In this document: piece by piece, positions 1 to 14,000 of the stretch | Layout: each line of letters begins with the position of its first letter | How positions within the stretch are numbered: position 1 is the stretch's first letter | NCBI GenBank assembly: GCA_015501595.1 | Contig: JADNRX010000008.1 | Coordinates: 248,001 to 312,000 of the forward strand | Source: Hymenopellis radicata | Lineage: Eukaryota > Basidiomycota > Agaricomycetes > Agaricales > Physalacriaceae | Reading direction: 5' to 3' | DNA: 64,000 nt | Translations under genes and position numbers: made by a program | Notes under the pieces: generated by a model | The model's database searches: none | Told to the model about the DNA's origin: nothing | What the model saw: only the letters and a program-made list of their open reading frames with translations

Positions 1-133
1 AATTAGGAACCGTAGCCTCTGCCTCTCTCCCTCTCATTTCTCTCTCTCTTCTCGCAGGCGACGTCCTGCATTTCCTCCCGCATCTTGGCTGAGCACAGCT
101 GCGTGCGAGGAGCTCGTCGCTCTTTAGGACATC

Positions 134-3100
134 ATGAATCGCCAGTCCACCATCCACCAGCGTCTCGAGGCTGTCACAGACCTCGCCAAGCTATCGCCCA
201 TTTCCGATGATATTATCGTCGCCTGCCTCCGAGAGCGCTTTATGACAGACAATGTCTACACTGCCGTTGGCACCTCTGGCCTCGTCGCTCTCAATCCCCA
301 CAAATACATCCCTTCCAATTCCGACTCGGTCATGCACAAGTATGCCGCTGAATACAGAGACACCTCTGACAACAAAACCGCCCAGCCGCCCCACATCTTC
401 CAGCTCGCGAATAACGCCTACTACCATATGCGCAGGACAAACCAAGACCAGTGTATCGTATACAGGTTCGTATTTCCGGTCTTTTTATTATTACCCGTCT
501 GATCCATTCACCTCAGTGGCGAAACAGCAAGCGGAAAGTCAGAAAACAGGCGGCTCGCTATCAAGAGCATTCTCGAGCTCAGTGTCAGTAATCCCGGCAA
601 AAAGGGCTCCAAGCTGGGAAATCAGGTGCCCGCCTCCGAGTTTGTTCTCGAGTCGTTTGGAAACGCGCGAACCCTCTTCAATCCAAATGCTTCTCGCTTC
701 GGGAAATACACCGAACTCCAGTTCAGCGACCGGGGCCGCATATGCGGCGTCAAGACACTTGATTATTACCTCGAGCGTAATCGTGTCTCGGCCGTACCAT
801 CTGGGGAGCGCAATTTCCACATATTCTACTACCTCGTCGCCGGCGCGTCCGCAGAAGAGAGTCAGCATCTCCACCTCCTTGACAAGAACACCTATCGCTA
901 TCTAGGTCAGCGCGTCGCACCCGCACGCCCTGCAGCCGGTGCCAAGGACAACGATGCTATTCGCTTTGACCAACTCAAACTTGCCTTGAAAACGATTGGC
1001 TTCTCCAAACGGCACGTTGCGCAGACTTGTCAACTCGTTGCTGCCATCCTCCATCTCGGCAATCTCGAGTTTACCATCGACCGTCATCGCAACGAAGATG
1101 CTGCCGTTGTTCGGAACCTTGATGTCCTCGCCATTGTTGCTGATTTCCTTGGTGTACAGCCTTCTGACCTTGAGTCGGCTCTATCCTACAGGACGAAGCT
1201 TGTCAAGAAGGAGCTTTGTACCGTGTTCCTCGACCCAGATGGCGCGTCGGATAATAGGGACGACCTTGCCAAGACTCTCTACTCCCTCCTCTTCGCGTGG
1301 TTGAATGAGCATATCAACCAGCGACTGTGCAAAGAAGACTACAATACATTCATCGGACTGTTCGACCTTCCCGGTCCCCAGAATATGACCAGTCGCCCCA
1401 ATTCCCTTGACCAGTTCTGCATCAACTTTGCGAACGAGCGTCTCCACAACTGGGTACAGAAGCAGATGTTTGAGAGTCACGTTGAGGAGTATCAGATCGA
1501 GGGATTTCACGTTTTGTTCCCCAGGTCCCCTACTTTGACAACGCGGAATGCATTCGCGTGCTGCAGAATCGTCCTGGTGGTCTCGTCCACATTATGGATG
1601 ATCAGGCGCGACGGGCGCCGAAGAAGACAGATCACACTATGGTGGAGGCCTTCCAGAAACGCTGGGGCAACCACTCATCCTTCAAAGCTGGATCCATTGA
1701 TCGTTCTGGCTTCCCCACGTTCACAGTCAATCATTACAATGGCCCCGTTACCTATTCTGCTGAAGGCTTCTTGGAACGCAACCTGGATGCTGTCAATCCC
1801 GACTTTGTATCGCTTCTCCGTGGTGCAGCTGACGCTCTGGAAGGATCGGGTTCCATCAATCCCTTCGTTAAGGGCCTGTTCACCTCCAAGGCTATCGCCA
1901 CTCAAGCTCATCCGCGCAATGAGGATACGATCGTGTCGGCACAGCAGGTCGTGAAACCAATGCGTGCCCCGTCTACCAGGCGGAAAGGCACCATTCGTAG
2001 AATGGCGACAGTCAGGGAGTCCCATGGTGACATGGCAGAGGCGATCCCAGAGGAGGAAGACAACATGCATACGGCGTCTTCTACTGGTGCTCCCTGTGTT
2101 GCTGGAGAGTTCCGCTCCGCTCTTGACACGCTATTTGAAACTCTCGACGAGACGCAATCCTGGTTCGTGTTCTGTGTGAACCCTAATGACTCGCAGCTCC
2201 CGAATCAACTGGAGGGACGTAGTGTCAAAGGCAAGTCAAGAGCATTGGCCTGACAGAGATAGCCAAGAGAAGCGTCAACATGTTCGAGGTGGGTATGACG
2301 CCCGATGAGTTCTGCGAGAGATACAAGGATGCGTTAGACGCTGGAAATGTCGAGGCTGGTGAACCGAACGACAGAGTTGAAAGTGCAGCAATGGCTTTCG
2401 GTCTTGGAGAAGCAGACGCAGTTCTAGGCGCTCAAAAGGTAACATTTTTTGATAATTCATCACTACCCACTACTCACCAAGATGCGTTAGGTCTTCTTAT
2501 CGCAGTCTGCCTTCCACAAATTTGAAGATCACCTGCGGTCACTTGATGTCGAAGAGCAGAAGCGTAATCGTATGCGGGACGCCGAAGCTGAGGCAGGTCT
2601 TAGCACTCAAGGCGATCCGTATGGCCCGTATCCATCTCCTGCACTAGAACCCGAGAAACCGTGGCAGGCTGGGTACGGCGAGGCGTTCAACTCTTCGAAT
2701 CAAAACCTTCCTCTTGTGGCCAACGCGTCGCCCTTCCAGCGTGCCGCTGCCTATGATGACGATTTTGACGAAAACCGCTCCATGGCAAGCGACGACATGG
2801 ATGGAAGAAGTCGTTACACGAGTCAACGGGACGATTCTGTGTCGAACTTTGGCTCGGAGTCGTATGCGCCGTCTAGGAACATGTTCCAAGGCAACGACAA
2901 GAAGGTGTTGGCTGAGAAGGAAGCACTGGCTGGCGAGATTCAGGAAGGCGAAACCACGGAAATCCTCAAGGAGACATCAGCTCGTCGTCGTTGGGTCGCT
3001 CTCTGTTGGATGTTGACGTGGTGGGTTCCTACGCCTTGTCTCACCTGGGTTGGTCGTATGAAGCGGATGGATGTTCGTCAAGCGTGGCGAGAAAAACTCG

Positions 3101-6100
3101 CCTTGAACATGCTGATTTGGTTCATGTGCGGATGTGCTGTCTTCGTGATCGCTGTCCTAGGAAACTTGATTTGCCCCACGGAGCACGTTTACAACGAATC
3201 TGAGCTCGCATCCTACAATTCGAAATCGACTACCGTGTATACCTCCATTCGTGGCGAAGTCTTCGATCTCTCGATCATCACCGCGACACACTTGCGGGTT
3301 GTCAATGTCGTTCCCAAAAAATCGATTCTAACATACGGTGGCACTTCCTCGGACAACATTTTCCCGGTTCAGGTACGTGACTTCCTCCAGTCGCTCGTGT
3401 TCTATCACTCATCTCTCTTCACAGGTCAGTGCTCTTTGTGACGGAATTGATGGCAACGTTAGCCCATACGTGACTTTGGACTCCGCGAACAACACTGATA
3501 CAAACGCTGTGTATCACGATTTCCGTGTCTTCACCAACGACTCCCGACCCGACTGGTACTACGAGAGTATGGTACAAATGCGTTACACAAGTCGTGTTGG
3601 TTTTATCGGGTACACTCCAAAGGAAATCAGCAACAAGGCCAGCACCGGAAGCTGGATAGGGATATACAATGGTCTGGTTTATGACCTGTCGACGTACAAC
3701 AACTATCCCCCAGCTGTTCGCAGTCCCGCGGGTACCCAGGCTCCTGCCGACACAAGCACGGAATTCATGCATAGCAGTGTTCTGGACGTCTTCAGGTACA
3801 ACGCTGGTGGCGATATAACAAAGAAGCTCGACGGCTTGAATATCGATAGCGCTATTCTCCAGCGCCAGAAGGTTTGCCTGCGTAACCTCTTCCTCATTGG
3901 CAGAGTCGACAATCGGCAGTCAGCCCAATGCCAGTTCGCGACCTATCTGTTACTCGTGCTCTCCATCATCATGGTTGCGGTCATCGGATTTAAATTCATC
4001 GCCTCCCTCAATTTTGCGGCTGCCCGTGCACCCGAGGACCACGACAAATTCGTTATCTGCCAAGTTCCCTGTTATACTGAGGGTGACGCTTCCTTGCGCA
4101 AAACCATCGACTCTCTTGCACTGATGAAGTACGACGACAAGCGCAAGCTTCTCGTGGTCATTTGCGATGGTATGATTGTCGGTTCCGGAAACGATCGACC
4201 TACACCTCGAATCGTGTTGGATATCTTGGGTTCTGACCCCAACTTGGATCCGGAACCTTTGAGCTTCTTGTCTTTAGGTGAAGGTGCAAAGCAGCACAAT
4301 ATGGGCAAAGTCTATTCGGGTCTCTACGAGTGCGCCGGCCACGTCGTTCCTTATCTTGTTCTTGTCAAGGTCGGAAAGCCGACGGAGAGATCACGACCAG
4401 GAAATCGAGGAAAACGTGATTCACAAATGTTGCTCATGCAGTTCCTGAACAAGGTAGGCTTACTTTTTGCGAGAGTCATTCAAGTCTGACATGTTTTTAG
4501 GTTCATTTCAATTCGCCAATGAATCCTTTCGAGCTGGAGATGTATCATCAGATCAAGAATGTTATCGGTGTCAACCCTACGTTCTACGAGTATCTGTTCA
4601 TGGTTGACGCTGATACTACGGTCGATCCGTTCTCTTGCAACAGACTTATATCTGCGTACGTGCTTTCCCCACTTTCTCGCGCCGCAATGACCTCAACGAA
4701 CGCGAATAGTATGATTCACGACAAGAAGCTGCTTGGTGTTTGTGGTGAAACTGAGCTAGCCAACGCCAAACAGTCTTTGATTACCATGATGCAGGTATGT
4801 TGGTCACGTACGCTAGGGTGACGGCTTCCTGACCGTTTCCTTAGGTCTACGAGTACTTCATTTCCCATCACATGGCCAAGGCGTTCGAGAGTCTGTTCGG
4901 TTCAGTCACTTGTCTTCCTGGATGTTTCACGCTCTATCGTATTCGCACGACGGACACTCACAAGCCGCTTCTGATCTCAAACCAGATGATTCACGACTAC
5001 TCAGAGAATCGCGTCGATACGCTGCACATGAAGAATCTCTTGCATCTCGGAGAGGATCGTTATCTGACGACACTGTTGCTGAAGCACTTCCCGCTCTTCA
5101 AAACGCAATTCGTGAGAGACGCGCATGCCTATACTGTTGCACCGGACGATTGGAAAGTTTTGTTATCCCAACGTCGGCGTTGGATCAACTCTACCGTGCA
5201 CAATCTTGGTGAACTCGTGTTCCTGGACCAACTTTGCGGTTTCTGCTGTTTCTCCATGAGATTCGTTGTTATGATAGATCTCCTTTCAACTCTGACGCAA
5301 CCTGTTACGGTCGCATATGTAAGTCCTTGGTCCGACTCTGGTTATGCCATTGGAGCTTATGGTTCTTACAGATCGTCTACCTAGTATACCTCGTCGTCGC
5401 GGAGCACAAAGCGATTCCCCAACTGTCGCTTATTATGATTGCAGCTATTTATGGCTTGCAGGCGTTGGTATTTATTCTCCGACGGAAGTGGGACATGATT
5501 GGGTGGATGATTTTCTACATTCTCGCCATTCCTGTCTTTTCGTTCCTTCTGCCCCTCTACTCGTTCTGGAAAATGGACGACTTCTCTTGGGGTGCCACCC
5601 GTTTGGTTTTGGGAGAATCTGGCAAGAAAATCATTGTTCATGTACGTGTTGCTCGTGTTTTAAAACGACGACTCGCTGACTATTGTTTTCAGGACGAGGG
5701 CAAGTTCGACCCACGAGCGATACCACTCAAATCGTGGAATGATTATGTGCGTGCTCTCTCCAGTGATGTAGCTTTGAACTGACTGGTCGTAGGAAAACGA
5801 ACTTTGGGACAAGGAGTCGAACCACAGTATCGGGTCTTGGGCTCCTCCCAACAAGTTCAAAAACGAAGGCTATGCTGAATCGCATACTGCTTCCTTGTAT
5901 GGGCGGGAGACCTACTACGAGCCTACGATGGCGCCCGCACGTAACTATTCCCCCGCACCTAGCCAAATGGGTGGCATGTACCCTCCACCAGGCTATCAGT
6001 CGGGCAGGAATACGCCCCAAATGTTCATGCCGCAGCCGCAGATGGACATGCTGTATCAGCCAGCACCGTCGCGACCTCCGACGAACTATCTCGACATCGC

Positions 6101-6317
6101 CATTCCCTCCAGTCGAAGTCCAGAGCACGGCGACATATCCGGGTCGCCAAGCGATGCTGATTTGGAGCGAGTGCTTCAGGATATCTTGCGGACGGCTGAT
6201 CTGAATTTGGTTACCAAGAAGGATCTCCGGCGACAGTTGGAGGAGCGCTTTGGTGTCGATCTTACACCGAGGAAGACAGCTATCAACGCTATGGTGGATA
6301 GGCTGTTGAACTTTTAA
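134..6317 (+). CDS. Chitin synthase with N-terminal myosin motor (class V/VI), frame broken twice
   Basis: Processive membrane glycosyltransferase that makes cell-wall chitin from UDP-GlcNAc; the motor-like head is thought to help deliver or hold it at growth sites. Ten exons join into about 1909 aa. In order: a myosin-like head with P-loop SGETASGKS created across the first intron (466-516), a first membrane pair, a cytochrome b5-like segment around 3590-3700, the GT2 synthase with EDRYL (about 5058) and QRRRW (about 5169), further membrane segments, and a DEK-C-like C-terminus ending at 6317. Introns, 46-54 bp: 466-516, 2439-2490, 3373-3424, 4454-4500, 4656-4709, 4795-4844, 5319-5371, 5642-5692, 5747-5792. 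The frame slips by one missing base at a C run (1519-1522) and at a single C (2232). Protein similarity continues across both, so I infer sequence errors rather than decay. Confidence 0.93.
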
Positions 6318-7360
6318 TGACTTGTGACATATTGGACTCGGGCAGCTTTTTTGGATCTTTTCTTCTCTTTCACCGTAGTGACTTGTCCACTCTCTCACAT
6401 ATCATCAAAGGACCATCGGACAAGGCATTCATTTTTACACGCTTCGTATTCATATTATTAGTAGACTCCATAATTGCATACAGGTACCTCATGCTCATTC
6501 TGTATAACGATATGAAGCTATAGTATAGTCGAGATTAGTAACGCTTTTCAGTGTCGCGGTCATATGGCCCATGGGGCATATCTCCATAATGTCGAACGAA
6601 GCGCTCATCGCATTCGTTGTTACGCCGATTTTAGGAAAGGATCACACCGATGAAATGGTGCAAGTTCCGCGCCGTACGTCGTGTTTTACTTGCAGAGGCC
6701 GCGTCTGATCCGTGTAACTTGAAGACGATGGCAGTAGGAATGATCACGATAGGGCGCGCACGCGCAAACGCGTCAAAGTCTCCTCGAAAAGAAACACGTG
6801 CAAGTGTCGATTTGCCGGGCTCGCTCAGACGTTCACCGCAGTAGGCCGTCCGGGGAAAGCCAAGGGATAATGAACACGACGTGTAGGAGTTTCCTTGGTC
6901 GATACGGACCTCTGAAGTTCGCCGCTGCAAGTCTCCTTCGGTTCTGCAGAGATCAAGCGAGAACATACTAATAGTTTGATCACGATGTGTGCAAGTCGCC
7001 GATTTCGGGATCAGGTGAGGTGAATCGTGATGCTTGCCTTTGCGGGGCCCCGCACGTCTGGACACCGCAGGATTTAGACGCGTACGTTGACAGGATCCTC
7101 ATATCCTCAACGCTGTTGAGCCCGAGATATGACCCGTCAGTGAGCAGAATTTACCTGAGTGGGTGGTTTTCGGATTCCGCGAGCCGAGTCGGCGCCCGAG
7201 TAGCAAGAACACGAGCTGCAGTAAGGATGATGGGTGCGAATGTCAATGGGTGGGTGTCGGCATGACTGATCGGACTCGGCTACCCGGTAAGAGCTTCCCC
7301 GGATCCCGGATCTACAAATGAAGCTCCCTACAAAATCCCGTGAATTTCGACGGACCGCTC
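6318..7360. other. Intergenic, no gene seen
   Basis: About 1 kb between the chitin synthase stop and the next promoter. The open frames on both strands have no recognisable motif, no plausible splice structure and atypical composition. It presumably holds the 3' UTR of the upstream gene and the 5' regulatory region of the next. Confidence 0.6.
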
Positions 7361-7367
7361 ATAAATA
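7361..7367 (+). promoter_or_regulatory. TATA-like element of nitronate monooxygenase gene
   Basis: ATAAATA lies about 50 bp before the ATG at 7416 and is followed by a pyrimidine-rich CT stretch, the usual layout of a fungal core promoter. Confidence 0.45.
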
Positions 7368-7415
7368 CATCTCTTCCTCTTTCCACCACCACACTCCTCT
7401 TCCTTTACATCCACA

Positions 7416-8674
7416 ATGGCTGTTATTTCCACTCCCATTACTGAGCTCTTTGGCATCAAGCATCCTGTCCTTCTCGCGGGCATGAATGTTGCTGCAGGAC
7501 CCGAGCTCGCCGCCGCGGTCAGCAATGCTGGTGGACTAGGAGTTATTGGAGGCACGGCTACACGCCAAAGATCCTTCGCCAGCAGGTATGTCACGTCCGA
7601 TGCTTGCGCCTCTTCTGTTCTGACCTGTATGCGCATAGATAGCTGCTATAAAGAAAGATCTCGAATCGCCCAACCTGCCTTTCGGCGTTGACCTCCTTTT
7701 ACCACAAGTCGGCGGTAATGCTCGCAAGACAAACGTAAGTAACAATGGCCAGCTCAATATTTTTCTCAACTTTTTTTGTAGTACGATTACACAAAGGGCA
7801 ATCTCAACGAACTCATTGATGTCATTATCGAGGAGAAAACGTCTCTCTTTGTCTGTGCTGTCGGCGTGCCGCCCGTGCATGTCGTCGAGAAACTACACAA
7901 AGCCGGCATTCCGTGATGAACATGGTCGGACACCCCAAACACGTCGCCAAGGCTCTTGATGTTGGCGTCGACATCATTTGCGCACAGGCCGGCGAGGGTG
8001 GTGGACACACCGGCGACACACCCGCCAGTATCCTGATCCCGGCCTGCGTTGACGCCGTCAAAGGGCGCAAGTCCCCTCTTAATGGAAAGCCTGTCTATGT
8101 CATCGGAGCAGGAGCCGTGTACGACGGACGGAGTTTGGTGGCCAACTTGGCTTGGGTGCCCAAGCTGTCTGTACGTCCGAATGTTCTTTTCTTTCTTCTT
8201 TCCCACTAAATTTGACCCTGTTCGCAGGGTTGGGACGCGATTTGTGGCTGCTGAGGAGGCTGGCGCGCCCAAGAAGCACAAGGAGGTTATTGTGAGCGCG
8301 GGCTTTGACGACGCTGTTACGACTATCATCTACACTGGTCGTCCATTACGCGTGCTGAACACGCCCTACGTTCAAGATTGGGAGAAGAACCGACAGGCGG
8401 AGATAAAGGAATTGACCTCCAAGGGTATCATTCCTGTAGAACACGATCTGGAAAAGCATGCCGAAAAATCCTTGGAAGCCCGTCCTTGGTTGATGGGTAA
8501 AGTCGCTGCAGTAAGCTTTCCATTTTACTTGCCATATAAAAGTTGCTGATTGCAACTCCCCAGCTCGTTAACGATGTGTTACCGGCCAAGGTCATTGTTG
8601 AGAACATGGTGAACGAAGCTGCGCAAATACTGCAGCAAAACGCATCGCTAGTCAAAGTTCAGGCCAAGTTGTAA
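7416..8674 (+). CDS. Nitronate monooxygenase (2-nitropropane dioxygenase-like), four frame breaks
   Basis: FMN enzyme that oxidises nitronates. Five exons give about 350 aa once four missing single bases are allowed for. The start MAVISTPITELFGIKHPVLL is typical of the family, followed by GGLGVIGG, the FMN-barrel segment CAQAGEGGGHTGD and GTRFVAAEEAGAPKKHK. Introns: 7586-7638, 7735-7781, 8171-8227, 8511-8563. Frame breaks are one base short each near 7556 (CAC|GG), 7911 (CC|GTG), 8154 (GGG) and the donor near 8169. All involve a G or C repeated one time too few, and the family pattern resumes at once on the far side. The density of breaks could mean decay, but their uniform kind favours sequence error. 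Confidence 0.85.
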
Positions 8675-8787
8675 TCTGTCTGTTGGGTTTCATTCTATTT
8701 AGTCGCACACGTCTTAATTTACGCATCATGTCCTCTATCTATCAATATCCTTTGGAAATGTAACAACTCGCGCATTGTCTATACAAA

Positions 8788-10911
8788 TCAATCATCTAAA
8801 TCCACCATTGACTCTCCCTCGTCTTCTTTCTCGATCGCCACTGGTTGAGATACGGGCCTACGACCTAGTGAGATGGTTCTGCGAGAAGATTGCACTACCG
8901 ATAGTCTGTCAAGCTAGTATACAAGTGAGGAAGGAGAAAAGTTTGACAACGACGCCCATACCTTCTCCTGCATCTTGGAATCTGGATTCTCACGCTGTTG
9001 ACCAGGCTTCAGAGTTGGATCGAAACCCAAGCTCTTCACCATCTCGGGATTAAAAGAATTCTTCGTGGTGTTGGTTTTTAGGACCTCATCCGCCTTCTTC
9101 TTCTTGTCCGTTTTCGCTTTCTTGCCGTCCGATTTGGCGTCCTGCTTGCTCATGTACTCGCGCGCCGTCATCACCGCCTTCATCCCATCCTTGTCGCGAT
9201 CCAGAAGCGCCTTCAGCGCCTTATCAGAGTCTTTAGCGAGCTTCCGCTGCACCTTTGCTTGAGCTTCTCGTCCCATAGTTTCGGCCAACTCGCCGGGAAG
9301 TGAACCGGATCCTCTGGCAACGTGTCCCGAGAGAACATATGTGGCGGAATTGTTGGCCTCTGGCTGCAAGCCCCATTGTCGGGCGGGATCGTACGCCGGC
9401 TTGCGCTTCTTTGTAGAGGTCGACATGCCGGCTGTGCTAGAGCGCGCGGATGAGTAGCTGGACAGGGCAAGACACATTGTGAATATTCACCCCATGGCGA
9501 ACTCAGGGCGCGCAGCCCGTTGACGTTGAACGGCGTCTTGAATGTGCCAGTCGCATGCTTGCGAGACCCGTTTATCGAACCAGGAACCACAGGTAGAACC
9601 ATCTCGTTTCGTCGCGGGACACAGTCCCAAGTCCGACGCTCTGCCGAGGATGGTGATACTTTCAGCGGACTCGGGCGTCAGGCCCAGCATGTTGTTCTGC
9701 GCATTACGCGACGCGCCCTGGGTAAATTTGTTGAGTAAACGTGTAATATGCCATGGATGGGCGCGTACTTGGTTGGGCTTCATGATTTTGGGATTCATCA
9801 AGACAATGACATCCCGTTCCTTTAACTTTGACAAAGACTCAAAGGCACCTCCGCTGCCGCCTTTATAGACCTTGTTCGACCTTGAGCTTCCGGCAGCTGT
9901 TATGGTGTCATATCTGTCGGACTCGAAGAGGAATAATGACAAGCACGCATCTCCGCGAACGACTGCCTTGCCTCCAGTTGCAGAAGAGGAGCTACGGGAA
10001 CGGGATCCCAGGTCGACGAGTTTGAAAACGATGTACTTCTTTCCGGAAGGCTTTGGGGCTGCCTTTTGCTTTCCTTTGCCTTTGATGTCGTCTGGTTCGA
10101 GAGGCACGGGAGCTCTAGTGTAACTGAGTGGACCACGCTCTGCGACAACGGCGATGGTAAGCCAGTCGCCGGCGACTGGAACGTCGTAGCCGTGTTTGTC
10201 GGGGTGAGACGAACACAGGAATAGAGGCGCGAGGGGACAGATAATAACGGCCAGACATATGCTCTTGGAGATCCTCGTGTGGCAGGGAACGCGATCTGGA
10301 GGAGTGAGCGCGCGAGATGGTGGATGAGTTGAGAATGCAACGTACGAGAGTCTTATGCCAGAGTGGGGTTCGAGTTTGTCAAAGTTTGGGTCGTCAAAGG
10401 GAGGCTTGTGCTCGTAAGGACCAGGCTCAAAGTCTTCAATGATAGCGAGATTGTCGTCGCGTGAGGTTGATTGTTCTGGAGGTTTGTCGGTCAAGGATGT
10501 TGAACGAGTGATTGGGACGGGGTCATCGTCATCAGGATTAGATGCAGTGTGTTGAGCGAGGCGAGAGAGTAGATTGGACGGTGCTGGTTTTGTGGGTAGC
10601 AGAGGTTTGGGTACCGGTTGTCGCGTCGAGGACGATGGGAAGAGTTGGATTGAAGACGGCTGACGCGTTTCGTGTGTTTTTTGCTTTTTCTCTAGGACTG
10701 ATTTAGCGGTAACATTGGACGGAGACTAGGATTCCCTACTTGGGGACGGGGTGGCAGGTACGAGTTCCCGTGGTCGTTTGGAGACGTTGACTGGGGACGG
10801 TGGGCGGGCAATGGGGGAGGCAGGGAGCTGTGCTTGCAATGCCGCTATCTGGCGGCGAATGTCCTCTTCGCGCTGCTTCTGTTGTTGGAGTTTCTTGAGT
10901 TGAGACTCCAT
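8788..10911 (-). CDS. MCM10: MCM10 DNA replication initiation factor
   Basis: Nuclear scaffold that binds DNA, Pol alpha and the CMG helicase at origin firing. About 626 aa. A coiled coil opens the protein, then an OB-fold region (RYYLSP..., HGYDVPVAGDWLTIAVVAERG) and the conserved zinc finger LCPATKRDGSTCGSWFDKR...CDWH near 9520-9610. A basic C-terminus ends in an acidic tail. Introns on the complement: 8914-8961, 9437-9490, 9718-9768, 10296-10345, and a proposed 42-bp intron 10698-10739 needed to skip an in-frame TAG at 10726. Two single-base losses occur in G runs at 10201-10204 and 10233-10236. Divergent from PAT1, with starts about 106 bp apart. Confidence 0.88.
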
Positions 10912-11017
10912 GGTGGATCGCGACTGTGAGTGGAGTCACACCACGCGACAGTCACAGCCATCAGATTCACCGCCATCGTCTTCGTCCGGTCGTTCATCGA
11001 ACACGACCCATGCGGTC

Positions 11018-14000
11018 ATGTCCTTCTTCGGTTTTGAAGAAAATGACTTAGAAAAAGAAAAGCAGCGCTTTCTACACGGCCCAGTACAGAATACAGAGCA
11101 TCTCGCAGAATATACATGGGGCGAAGAGAGCTACGACGGCCTCGGCGATTCCCTCCAGGAAACAGCCGACGACCTCAACGACGAGACTTTTGGCACGACT
11201 GGCGCTGTTGGTACGCATCGTCCTTTTTTTCTTTCCTTATCACTCGTTAATCAACACTCAGGCAAGGACTTTGATTTCTCGGCCACGTCTCAGCAACAGC
11301 TTAAACGTTCTCCAAACCAACTCGAGCCTCTTGAGGACAGGAATGCATTCCCAGAGTCCACTTTTAGTCCCCAACCACAGCCAGGTACGTTGTTGTCCTT
11401 GTGTACATCTCGCCTCATTTTGCCGTCTTAGGTTCCAAATCTGCCCAAGTGCAGTCTCTTGAATCTCTCTGGGACGACAAGTCGCCATTTTCTGTTCTTC
11501 CCCGTAGCACTCCGAGCCGCTCGCCCTCACACTACGCTTCGTCCTATGCACAACATGCGGCTCCTTCTCGGCCAATCACTCAGGGTGTTAATCGTGCAGG
11601 TGTCCGTACCGCCAGTGACATCGAGGCGGAGATGCGTGCTGCCGCACAGCGAGAGCGCGATCTTGCCCTCCAGCGCCAATTACTCCTACAGCAGCAACAT
11701 CAGCAGGAAGCCGAATACCTTCTACGTCAACAAGAGCAGGAACTCCTTCGTAGGGAACGCGAGCGCGAGCAGGAATACCGCCAAGAGCAGGAAGTGCAGC
11801 GTCAGCGCTATCTCTACCAGCAGCAGCAGGCTCAGCGTCAGGAAGAGCTTCAGCAGCGCGAGCTCCGTCAAGAACTCTTGCGTCAGAGGGAACTCCAGCA
11901 ACGAGAATACCAGCAAACCCGTACTCCTCCTCCTCGCATGCTTCCCGTATCCCAATCTCCCCGTTTTCTTGAGCACCAGCGCCAGGCCCAGCTTTTGCAG
12001 TATCAGCAAGAACGTCAACAGGCTCTCCGTCTCCAAGAACTCCAGGATCAGATACGGATGGAAAATTTGGAACGTCAGATGCACGCCCAGCAAATCAGCA
12101 ATCCGCATCAGCGACAACTTTCCAGTCATACCCTGGCAGAGATTCAAGCCGCTCAGTTCGAGCAGCGGAGACAAAGATCACAGTCTCCTGCCGGTAGACT
12201 TCCTCTAGGAGAAGGCTTACACTACATGCCGCAGAACGTTCAACTTCAGAACCGCATGCTGTCCGACCTGATGCAAACCGAACTGTTGCTACAAAACAGC
12301 AATCCTGCCGAACAGGAAGCATTGCGCGCCGAGGCAATGCGCAAAATTCTCGAGGCTGAGAAACTGGAAGAAAAGCGGCGCCGCCGTGCAGCCAAGATTG
12401 CTCATATGGTAAAATTTTCATCATGCCAGTCTCTGTTGGAACTGACTTGCGCGCTAGTCTCGATACAACGACCTTATGACTCAATCTGACAAGGACTTTA
12501 TTACAAGGATTCAAGTATCTCAACTCGTAACGCAGGACCCATATTCGGATGACTTTTACGCTCAAGCATACGGTGCTATCATGCGTTCTCGCATGGGCAT
12601 TCCTACCCAGGATGAGAGAGTTCTCAAGTTTGGATCGGGAGGCGGTATAGGTCTTGGCGTCGCGCCAAAAGGTGCTCATCGTCGACAAAGCGCCATGCAA
12701 AAGATGGAGCAACAAGTTGAACGCATCGTCAGCAATGCTCGTCGCAGGGAAGAAGAGAAAGGCCTTCATTGTAGGCGGTCCGATATTCGTACTACAATGC
12801 ATACTTACTCCCGCCACCAGCTCTTCACAGTCTCCAAGGGGCTTTAGGCAAGACGTCTGGACGCAGTTACAAGGCAGCTCCTCGTCAGCTATTACAAGTG
12901 GACTCTAACGGATCTTCAACCTCGCCTTCTCTTGCTCATGCCCATGCACATATCTCCAAGCAGGATTCTACGGATATGTCTGCCCAGCCTGCTGAGGGAG
13001 GAGCTGCAGCGGAGGCCGCCAAGCTCGGACGTCAAGCTCTCGGAAATGCTGCAGACGTTAGTTGTTTCCTTGAACTTGTGAATCTTGTTGAAATTGCGTA
13101 CAGGCGACGGATCTTGTTCGCAAGGATCCTCTTACCAAGAAAGAGATTCTAGCATGCTTGGAGGAACTTCATGACCTCGTCTTGAGAGTGGAACAACATA
13201 AACAGGATGAGCCCACTTCTGAAGAACCAGAGATGCATGCCCAATGGTCTGTTCTGTTCTTGCCTTTACCTTTGTCGATTCTTAGCTAAAAAAAAATAGG
13301 GAAACTGAATATTCGGCTTTGGTTGAGCAAATGTGGACCCTTTTGAAAGTCATGGTGCCCGTTGCAACTAGGTCAGTTTTTCGTTTAGCCATGCTTTGTA
13401 TGCAGTTAACCTTGTCCCAGCGACCCCCACCCTTTCGTCGCTCTGCTCAGTGCAACCAAGGGAAAGAGAGTGCTTCCCCGTCTAGCGCGACAATTTGATA
13501 GCCAGCAGTTGCTCACTATCCTGACGCTTTTGATCGCATGCTTCAGCCAGCTGGATGTCATCAGACTGGCCCCCATCTTGGATACTCTGGAGGATACTCG
13601 GGAACGTGCAGAAGTCGAGCGACAGACACAGGCGTTCTTGACGAGTGTTATGCAAGTGATTGTATCCGTCGTGAGCAACGGAAGTCTACGACTCGTGACT
13701 GGTCTCCTTGGACTGCTGTTGGATCGAAACGATATCGCTGCTATTGCACAGACCGAGGTATAAGACATTGACTTGTTCACGACCGTTTGACTTACGGATG
13801 TGTAGGCCGGACTCGTTGTCATCACCACGCTACTCGCTCGCGTGGAGGTTATCAAACAAAGCTTGAACACCCTTCCAGAGGAGGAAATGCCGACAGCTGA
13901 CGATGCGAACCAGTGGTATGTAGTTTATTTTCTTACTGTGCTGCAACTCATGCTCTCTTTTTTACACAGGCAGCTGATGTACGACCACATGTTCGAGTTG

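Noticed and set aside
1511..1524. A 14-nt GT..AG segment that would repair the chitin synthase frame if it were an intron
   Set aside because: Too short to be spliced, and a single missing C in the C run at 1519-1522 explains the break and preserves the conserved Pro-Gln-Val-Pro-Tyr junction.
11722..12174. Leucine-rich complement frame
   Set aside because: It is a shadow of the Gln/Glu/Arg-rich coding region of PAT1.
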